The notes under the pieces are model-generated. The model saw only the letters and a program-made list of their open reading frames with translations, was not told where the DNA came from and did not search any database. This document shows, piece after piece, positions 1 to 4,492 of a stretch of DNA of 9,014 bases. A program made the translations under genes and the position numbers. The first letter of the stretch is position 1. Each line of letters starts with the position of its first letter. The stretch is from NCBI GenBank assembly GCA_024636395.1, contig JAGXHD010000036.1, forward strand, positions 1-9,014. Reading direction: 5' to 3'. This stretch comes from Sulfitobacter sp. Its GTDB lineage: Bacteria > Pseudomonadota > Alphaproteobacteria > Rhodobacterales > Rhodobacteraceae.

Positions 1-158
1 CAGGTGACCTTGCTCATCGGCGTTGCGGGCGGTCTGCCGGAGGTGCCGCCACCGCCGCCACCCATGCCGAGGCCGCCACCTTCGGAGCGTTGCAGCAGCA
101 CGACAGCGATCAGGCCAAGCGCAAGAATGAGGTGGATGATCAGGACGACATTTTCCAT
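1..158 (-). CDS. secG: Preprotein translocase subunit SecG, N-terminal part (runs off left edge)
   Basis: SecG is the small accessory subunit of the SecYEG channel in the inner membrane and helps SecA-driven protein export. About 52 codons are visible. The protein opens with MENVVLIIHLILALGLIAVV, a first membrane helix at about residues 3-22. It continues LLQRSEGGGLGMGGG, the LLQRSEGGG(L)G signature and Gly-rich loop between the two SecG helices, followed by TSGRPPATPMSKVT. The second helix and the C-terminal tail lie outside the window. The start is the ATG whose complement is at 156-158. Upstream Shine-Dalgarno pairing is weak (an AAGAG about 15 nt upstream). The gene is divergent from the nitrile hydratase operon across a 137-bp gap. 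In many alphaproteobacteria pyrG follows secG, which cannot be checked here. Family identity is secure; the protein is incomplete only because of the window edge. Confidence 0.88.
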   Translation of the reverse strand, partial: MENVVLIIHLILALGLIAVVLLQRSEGGGLGMGGGGGGTSGRPPATPMSKVT

Positions 159-195
159 GGGGTGCAGGCTGCTCTTTTCTGGATCTGTTTGGGGG

Positions 196-224
196 TATCT
201 AGGCAAGTTTGGCTATGGGGGCAA
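196..224 (-). promoter_or_regulatory. Possible sigma-70-type promoter for secG
   Basis: Read on the minus strand, TTGCCC (219-224) is followed after exactly 17 nt by TAGATA (196-201). These match the -35 and -10 consensus at 4 of 6 positions each, and the spacing is ideal. Transcription would start near 189, giving secG a leader of about 30 nt. This is pattern matching by eye only. I found no equally good promoter in the other direction for the nitrile hydratase operon. Confidence 0.35.
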
Positions 225-295
225 GGGAGGATGCACGCGCAATCGATGCAGCTTGGTGATGGACAAGCCGATTGTCGCAGGGCAAGCTCTCTGCC

Positions 296-916
296 ATGCC
301 ACATGACCATCACGATCACGATCACCCGCACACGCTCTTGCCGCCCGATCCCGCCCTGCGCGTGAAGGCGCTGGAAACCATTCTGACGGAAAAGGGATTG
401 ATCCATCCCGCCGCCCTTGATGCGATCATCGACACCTATGAGCACAAGATCGGCCCACGCAATGGCGCGCGTGTGGTGGCAAGGGCCTGGAGCGATCCTG
501 AATTCCTGCAAGCGCTGCGCGACAATGCAACCAAGATATTGGACGAGATGGGATATTCCGGACGGCAGGGCGAGCATATGGTCGTAGTTGAGAACACGGC
601 CCAGACTCACAATATGGTCGTCTGTACCCTGTGCAGTTGCTATCCGTGGCCGCTTTTGGGCATCCCGCCAGGATGGTACAAATCGGACGCCTACCGGGCG
701 CGCGCCGTGCGTGAGCCACGTGCGGTGCTGGCGGATTTCGGCGTGGCGCTGCCCGAAGGGACCGCCGTGCGGGTATGGGATTCGACGGCCGAGATCCGGT
801 ATCTGGTATTGCCGATGCGCCCAGAGGGCAGCGAGGGCCTCGGGGAAGAGGCGCTGATGGAACTGGTCACACGCGACAGCATGATCGGGACAGGACTGGC
901 GCAGGCGCCGGTATGA
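296..916 (+). CDS. nthA: Nitrile hydratase alpha subunit, cobalt type
   Basis: This is the metal-binding subunit of nitrile hydratase, a cytoplasmic enzyme that hydrates nitriles to amides (R-CN + H2O to R-CONH2). The product has 206 residues, normal for the family. The metal claw is VCTLCSC at residues 109-115. Cys110, Cys113 and Cys115 are the ligands, with two of them normally oxidised to sulfenic and sulfinic acids, and backbone amides of Ser114 and Cys115 complete the site. Thr at 111 marks the cobalt type (iron enzymes have Ser). Other family blocks are KIGPRNGARVVARAWSDPEF (51-70), QGEHMVVVENT (91-101), the YPWPLLGIPPGWYKS segment after the claw, and WDSTAEIRYLVLPMRP (161-176). The N-terminus MPHDHHDHDHPH is strikingly His-rich. 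I chose the ATG at 296; an in-frame TTG at 272 would add eight residues but lacks support. A weak GCAGGG at 278-283 may serve as ribosome binding site. Its stop overlaps the nthB start. Confidence 0.97.
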   Translation: MPHDHHDHDHPHTLLPPDPALRVKALETILTEKGLIHPAALDAIIDTYEHKIGPRNGARVVARAWSDPEFLQALRDNATKILDEMGYSGRQGEHMVVVENTAQTHNMVVCTLCSCYPWPLLGIPPGWYKSDAYRARAVREPRAVLADFGVALPEGTAVRVWDSTAEIRYLVLPMRPEGSEGLGEEALMELVTRDSMIGTGLAQAPV

Positions 917-1587
917 CCCGTGTGCATGACATGGGCGGCCGTTTCGGTGATGGCCCCGTCGTGCCGGAGGCGGAAGAAGTGAAGTTTCATGCAGATTGGC
1001 ATCCGCGCGCGTTGGCGATCGTGCTCGCGTCGGGCAGTCTTGGCACGTGGAACATCGATGTGTCGCGCCACGCGCGTGAGTGTCTTGCACCAAAGGATTA
1101 CACGGCCTTCAGCTATTATGAGAAGTGGATGGGCGGGCTGGCAGCGCTGTTGGTGCAGACCGGCGTTCTGACCCGTGATGAGCTTGCGGGACTGGGAGAT
1201 GCGCAAATCAGCGATCTGGCGACGAAAAAGCTGACCGCCGATCAGGTTGCGGGCGTGCTGGCGCGGGGCGGACCTACGGAGCGCGACAGTGATGTCGCAC
1301 CGCAGTTTGCGATCGGTGACGCGGTAATGACACGGGCCATCGCGGAGAATACCATGGTGGCGGGCGGGCACACGCGCCTGCCGTCCTATGCCGCAAAGGC
1401 AACGGGGCGCATCTTGCGCTATCACGGCACGCATGTGCTGCCCGACAGCAATGCGCACGGTCTCGGCGAGGCGCCAGAGCCGCTCTATGCGGTGATTTTT
1501 CCGGCCGCCGAACTCTGGCAGCACCCGGAGCACCCGCGCGACGAGATCGTGCTGGACCTGTGGCAAAGCTATCTGGAGGCTGTATGA
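913..1587 (+). CDS. nthB: Nitrile hydratase beta subunit
   Basis: This is the partner subunit of NthA. The alpha-beta dimer buries the cobalt site at the subunit interface, and beta-subunit arginines hydrogen-bond the oxidised claw cysteines. The product has 224 residues, typical length. It starts MTRVHDMGGRFGDGPV, the usual beta-subunit opening (xxxHDxGGxxGxGPV). It has FSYYEKWMGGLAALLVQ (66-82), equivalent to the SYYExWL block of the family, and HTRLPSYA (153-160) with TGRI (164-167), matching the conserved TRLPxYxxxxxGxI region. Candidate claw-contacting arginines are Arg52/Arg55 in SRHAR and Arg155 in HTRLP. The end LYAVIFPAAELW is the usual C-terminal beta-barrel strand. The start is the ATG at 913 inside ATGA, overlapping the nthA stop by 4 nt, which indicates translational coupling and 1:1 expression. 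Longer in-frame starts upstream lie inside nthA and are rejected. Confidence 0.96.
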   Translation: MTRVHDMGGRFGDGPVVPEAEEVKFHADWHPRALAIVLASGSLGTWNIDVSRHARECLAPKDYTAFSYYEKWMGGLAALLVQTGVLTRDELAGLGDAQISDLATKKLTADQVAGVLARGGPTERDSDVAPQFAIGDAVMTRAIAENTMVAGGHTRLPSYAAKATGRILRYHGTHVLPDSNAHGLGEAPEPLYAVIFPAAELWQHPEHPRDEIVLDLWQSYLEAV

Positions 1588-1931
1588 ATTCCGCACCCGA
1601 GCCCGTGTTCGAGGCACCCTGGCATGCACAGCTTTTCGCGCTCACCGTGCATCTCAATGAGGCCGGGCATTTCCACTGGCCTGATTGGGCGGAGCGCTTC
1701 TCGGCCACGCTGGCGCGGCACGGCACATCAAAGGATCTGAACGGCGGCGACGATTATTTCACTGCGTGGCTCGAGACACTGGAGGAACTTCTGACGCACA
1801 TCGCCCTGACGGAACCCGCAGCGGTCGAGCAGATGCGCGCGGCCTGGGAGCAGGCATATCTCACGACCGAGCATGGCAAACCAGTAATGCTCGGGTCCGC
1901 AGCGGCGCCGGAGCGGACTGTCAAGCCATAG
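1584..1931 (+). CDS. Nitrile hydratase accessory (activator) protein
   Basis: A small 115-residue protein of the nitrile hydratase accessory family (P14K/NhlE type). In Co-type systems these proteins resemble the N-terminal half of the beta subunit. They bind the alpha subunit, help load cobalt and oxidise the claw cysteines, and then exchange alpha into the mature enzyme (self-subunit swapping, known for P14K and NhlE). Visible family features are the opening FEAPWHAQLFALTVHLNEAG (residues 9-28), then FHWPDWAERFSATL (30-43), the GGDDYFTAWLETLEELL block (54-70), and AYLTTEHGKPV (91-101) near the end. It begins with an ATG in ATGA, sharing 4 nt with the nthB stop, so the three genes form one tightly coupled operon in the order alpha, beta, activator. 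No GTPase-type (P47K) activator, used by Fe-type systems, is present, which fits the cobalt-type claw. Confidence 0.92.
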   Translation: MNSAPEPVFEAPWHAQLFALTVHLNEAGHFHWPDWAERFSATLARHGTSKDLNGGDDYFTAWLETLEELLTHIALTEPAAVEQMRAAWEQAYLTTEHGKPVMLGSAAAPERTVKP

Positions 1932-1939
1932 GGGCTTGA
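1921..1939. terminator. Short hairpin at the end of the nitrile hydratase operon
   Basis: TCAAGCC (1921-1927) and GGCTTGA (1933-1939) form a perfect 7-bp stem around a 5-nt loop. The stop codon of the accessory gene lies at 1929-1931, within the loop. There is no T-run on either strand. It sits in the narrow gap between two convergent genes and may slow transcription, but it is weak as an intrinsic terminator. Confidence 0.25.
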
Positions 1940-1960
1940 AGCGCCAGCTCGCCGTCCCGC

Positions 1961-2356
1961 TCAGGCATCCACATCATCCACGTCCGCCTGACCCGAGAGC
2001 ATCCGGCGCACGATGCTCCAGCTCAGCCCGATGGCGAGCACGAAGCTGAGGGCGACGAGTGCCAGCCACACATTAAAGCTGGGGTTGTCGAGCCGCAGCA
2101 CGCCCAGATCCACCAGCACCCAGAGCGCCGCCGTCACGAGCGCCAGCACCAACAGCATGCCCACGGCGCCGATACTGCGCAGGGTCGCGCGCAGATAGAT
2201 GATATAGCCCACGAGCAGCACCAGGCCGGTCAGCACCGCGATGGAGACATTCATACTCCCGTAGCTGCGGACCCACTGCACATAGTTGTATTCGGTCGGA
2301 TTGAAGGTGAGCGCAAGCAGGGCAAACGCGCAGGCCCAGCGAAGAATAAAGCCCAT
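1961..2356 (-). CDS. Small four-helix membrane protein, DUF6524 type
   Basis: A 131-residue integral membrane protein of unknown function. Four hydrophobic segments are visible at about residues 4-18, 36-55, 62-87 and 93-115. A short polar stretch NPTEYNYVQWVR follows helix 1, and the C-terminal tail is acidic (SGQADVDDVDA). The conserved start GFILRWACAFALLALTFNPT matches what I remember as the DUF6524 family of alphaproteobacteria; this is recall, not a search. On the minus strand an AGGA lies about 8 nt before the ATG (AAAAGGACCTCGATCC then ATG), supporting this start. The gene converges with the nitrile hydratase operon (29 bp between stops) and diverges from purA. A possible minus-strand promoter is TAGACT (2410-2415), 17 nt, GATATT (2387-2392), each 4 of 6 to consensus. 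Nothing links it functionally to either neighbour. Confidence 0.88.
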   Translation of the reverse strand: MGFILRWACAFALLALTFNPTEYNYVQWVRSYGSMNVSIAVLTGLVLLVGYIIYLRATLRSIGAVGMLLVLALVTAALWVLVDLGVLRLDNPSFNVWLALVALSFVLAIGLSWSIVRRMLSGQADVDDVDA

Positions 2357-2446
2357 GGATCGAGGTCCTTTTATCGGTTTGGGGGCAATATCGGGGGGCG
2401 GCTAAGAAAAGTCTATGGCCGCGCTTCAGTTTGCGGTTTCGCGCCC

Positions 2447-2495
2447 CTGCGCAGCCCGCTATACGGTCACGGGTTTGACCCGCATCTGCGCGCAG
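2447..2495 (+). promoter_or_regulatory. Cluster of short dyads in the purA leader
   Basis: Three perfect short palindromes or hairpins lie within 50 bp just upstream of the purA ribosome binding site. They are CTGCGCAG (2447-2454), CGGGT-TTG-ACCCG (2470-2482, 5-bp stem) and CTGCGCGCAG (2486-2495). A TATACG at 2460-2465 could be a -10 element but has no good -35 partner. These could be an operator or leader structure. GC-rich DNA gives such dyads by chance, so the call is tentative. Confidence 0.22.
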
Positions 2496-2510
2496 TCTGA
2501 GAGGAATATC

Positions 2511-3803
2511 ATGGCTAATGTTGTTGTCGTAGGCGCCCAGTGGGGCGACGAGGGGAAGGGCAAGATCGTAGATTGGCTCTCCGAACGTGCCGATGTAATC
2601 GCGCGTTTCCAGGGCGGGCATAACGCCGGGCACACGCTGGTGATCGACGGCGCGGTGTTCAAGCTCGCGGCCCTGCCATCCGGCATCGTCCGCGGCGGCA
2701 AATTGTCGGTGATCGGCAATGGCGTGGTGCTGGATCCTTGGCATCTGAAAAAGGAAATCGACCAGATCAGGACGCAGGGCGTGACGGTATCGCCCGAAAC
2801 GCTGATGATCGCGGAGAACACGCCGCTGATCCTCCCGATCCACGGCGAGCTGGACCGCGCGCGCGAAGAGCAGACGGCGGTGGCCAAGATCGGCACGACC
2901 GGGCGCGGTATCGGTCCCGCCTATGAGGATAAAGTCGGGCGGCGCTCCGTGCGGGTCGCTGATCTGGCCGATGACGCGACACTTGAGCTGCGCGTGGACC
3001 GGGCGCTGGTGCACCACGATGCGCTGCGCCGCGGTCTGGGGCTGGAACCTGTGGACCGGGCACGCCTGCTCGCCGATTTGCGCGCCATTGCGCCCTTCGT
3101 GCTGGAGTATGCGGCACCCGTTTGGAAGGTTCTCAATGAAAAGCGCAAGGCGGGAAAACGGATCCTGTTCGAGGGTGCGCAGGGCGCACTGCTCGATATT
3201 GATTTTGGCACCTATCCCTTCGTGACGTCTTCAAACGTCATCGCGGGGCAGGCGGCGACAGGCACCGGGGTTGGTCCTGGGGCGATCGATTTCGTGCTGG
3301 GCATCGTCAAAGCCTACACGACACGCGTGGGTGAGGGCCCGTTTCCCGCAGAGCTCCTCGATGAAGATGGTCAAAGGCTGGGAGAGCGTGGCCATGAATT
3401 CGGCACCAACACGGGCCGCAAGCGGCGTTGTGGCTGGTTCGATGCTGTACTCGTACGCCAGACCTGCATGACGTCCGGCGTCAACGGCATCGCCTTCACG
3501 AAGCTCGACGTGCTTGACGGGTTCAAGACCCTGAAGATCTGTGTCGCCTATGAGCTGGATGGCAAGCGGCTGGATTATCTGCCCACTGCTGCGGACCAGC
3601 AGGCGCGTTGCACGCCGGTATTTGAAGAAATGCCGGGTTGGTCGGAATCGACCGAAGGCGCGCGCTCTTGGGCGGATCTGCCGGCGGAGGCGATCAAATA
3701 CGTTCGCCGCGTCGAGGAGCTGATCGAATGCCCGGTTGCTTTGCTCTCTACATCGCCGGAGCGCGAGGACACGATTCTGGTGACCGATCCCTTTGCGGAC
3801 TGA
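2511..3803 (+). CDS. purA: Adenylosuccinate synthetase
   Basis: Cytoplasmic enzyme of AMP synthesis: IMP + L-aspartate + GTP gives adenylosuccinate + GDP + phosphate, the first step from IMP to AMP. The product has 430 residues, full length. The N-terminal P-loop-like segment is QWGDEGKGK (10-18) with catalytic Asp13, and GGHNAGHT holds His41. Both residues have the numbering used for the E. coli enzyme. IMP-binding blocks are GTTGRGIGPAYEDK (128-141) and VTSSNVIAGQAATGTGVGP (238-256). The aspartate loop is FGTNTGRKRRCGW (297-309). The guanine-recognition block is TKLDVLDG (330-337), and the end is LLSTSPERED. The start is the ATG at 2511, preceded by GAGG at 2501-2504 with 6-nt spacing. An in-frame ATG at 2415 would add 32 residues of non-family sequence and is rejected. 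Translated alone, with no purB or hisZ beside it. Residue 300 is Asn where the E. coli loop has Thr. Confidence 0.99.
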   Translation: MANVVVVGAQWGDEGKGKIVDWLSERADVIARFQGGHNAGHTLVIDGAVFKLAALPSGIVRGGKLSVIGNGVVLDPWHLKKEIDQIRTQGVTVSPETLMIAENTPLILPIHGELDRAREEQTAVAKIGTTGRGIGPAYEDKVGRRSVRVADLADDATLELRVDRALVHHDALRRGLGLEPVDRARLLADLRAIAPFVLEYAAPVWKVLNEKRKAGKRILFEGAQGALLDIDFGTYPFVTSSNVIAGQAATGTGVGPGAIDFVLGIVKAYTTRVGEGPFPAELLDEDGQRLGERGHEFGTNTGRKRRCGWFDAVLVRQTCMTSGVNGIAFTKLDVLDGFKTLKICVAYELDGKRLDYLPTAADQQARCTPVFEEMPGWSESTEGARSWADLPAEAIKYVRRVEELIECPVALLSTSPEREDTILVTDPFAD

Positions 3804-3873
3804 GTGTCGCAATTGAAAACGCAGCAAGATGCTCCACTTTTGGGCTATCTTGCCGACACCGGAAGGAATTGGA

Positions 3874-4107
3874 ATGGCTCTGAGTTACAAAGCCCGCAGG
3901 CGCTGGTCGCTGTTCATGCTGTTGATCGCCTTGCCCTTGTACATCGTGGCGATGATCTGGGTCATCGCGCAGTTTGATCGGCCGCCATTCTGGGTGGAGC
4001 TGTTGATCTATCTGGGCTCAGGGGTGATCTGGGCTTTTCCGTTGAAGGCTGTTTTCAAAGGTGTCGGGCAGGCTGATCCGGACGGGCCTGACGATCCGCT
4101 GGCCTAA
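3874..4107 (+). CDS. Small two-helix membrane protein, DUF2842 type
   Basis: A 77-residue inner-membrane protein of unknown function. It begins MALSYKARRRWSLFMLLIAL: a basic cytoplasmic N-terminus followed by helix 1 (about residues 12-32). A polar turn AQFDRPPFW separates helix 2 (about 39-59, VELLIYLGSGVIWAFPLKAV), and a short acidic tail closes it (GQADPDGPDDPLA). The order KARRR, helix, PPFW, helix ending WAFPLK is what I know as DUF2842, common in alphaproteobacteria; this is recall. The start is the ATG at 3874, preceded by an AAGGA about 7 nt upstream; an in-frame ATG at 3829 is less likely because its extra 15 residues break the family pattern. It lies 70 bp after purA on the same strand and may be cotranscribed with it. 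No clear terminator separates the two. Confidence 0.86.
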   Translation: MALSYKARRRWSLFMLLIALPLYIVAMIWVIAQFDRPPFWVELLIYLGSGVIWAFPLKAVFKGVGQADPDGPDDPLA

Positions 4108-4441
4108 TCCTTCCCCCCGTAGATGCGCTGCATTTCCGAGGGTTCTATTTTCCGCGGGGTAACCTTGGATGATAATTTGGTTTTTTGGATCCTGAGACTG
4201 AGGCCTGATCGGCTGTTGATCATGCAAGGTCAAGAGCGGAGGTCCTTGCAGATGTAGCTGCCACCAAGACGGCAGCACTCGGAGCTTCGAGGTATTTTGA
4301 ACCTCATAAAAGCACTTTGGAGCTGGTCGCTGCCAAGGATCCAAGAACGCTCAAGCCTCTCGCGAACGGTGATAAACCTAGCCGGTCCTTAGATCCAATC
4401 GGGTGCATCCGAAGCTCCCCTTCCTCATCGCGATAAACGCA
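4108..4441. other. Gene-free stretch with no recognised content
   Basis: I find no supportable gene, RNA or mobile element here. The base composition looks less GC-rich than the flanking genes (for example the runs near 4150-4190 and 4292-4315). One plus-strand frame is open from about 4208 to 4432 but has no plausible start codon or ribosome binding site and its translation matches no family I know. Minus-strand open frames here show no family features either. Short inverted repeats are present: TGCAAGG/CCTTGCA (4223-4229 and 4244-4250, 14-nt loop) and GAGGT/ACCTC (4289-4293 and 4301-4305, 7-nt loop). It could be a decayed gene end, a small RNA locus, or the untranslated 3' region of the upstream gene. 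Confidence 0.5.
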
Positions 4442-4472
4442 CAAAGGGCGGACCTACCGGATCCGCCCTTTG
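4442..4472 (-). terminator. Hairpin terminator of the acidic 776-residue gene
   Basis: A perfect 11-bp stem, CAAAGGGCGGA (4442-4452) with TCCGCCCTTTG (4462-4472), encloses a 9-nt loop. It lies about 20 bp beyond the stop of the minus-strand gene ending at 4493. On the minus strand the stem is followed by TGCGTTTATC, only a short T-run, so the Rho-independent signal is incomplete though the stem is strong. On the plus strand no T-run follows. Confidence 0.6.
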
Positions 4473-4492
4473 CGTGAAGGGACCATGTCTGC

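Noticed and set aside
140..1093. Minus-strand open frames opposite the nitrile hydratase genes (also 691-1629 and 1274-1726)
   Set aside because: The plus-strand frames carry unmistakable nitrile hydratase alpha, beta and activator sequence. The opposite frames are rich in Arg and Ala with no motif.
2415..2510. N-terminal extension of PurA from the in-frame ATG at 2415
   Set aside because: The added 32 residues are not family sequence. The ATG at 2511 has a good GAGG and gives the canonical MANVVVVGAQWGDEGKGK start.
2073..3017. 314-residue minus-strand open frame opposite purA
   Set aside because: Antisense shadow of a strongly conserved gene; it also overlaps the DUF6524 gene in another frame.
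4192..4210. CTGAGA followed closely by CCTGATC, resembling the two core strings of a TPP riboswitch (THI box)
   Set aside because: The strings are only 6 nt apart, the outer GGGG...GCGUAGGG elements are missing, and no thiamine gene lies downstream on that strand. thiN at 6962 has no such leader either.
4018..4344. 108-residue minus-strand open frame over the gap after the DUF2842 gene
   Set aside because: It overlaps the DUF2842 coding region antisense, has no family features, and no ribosome binding site was recognised.
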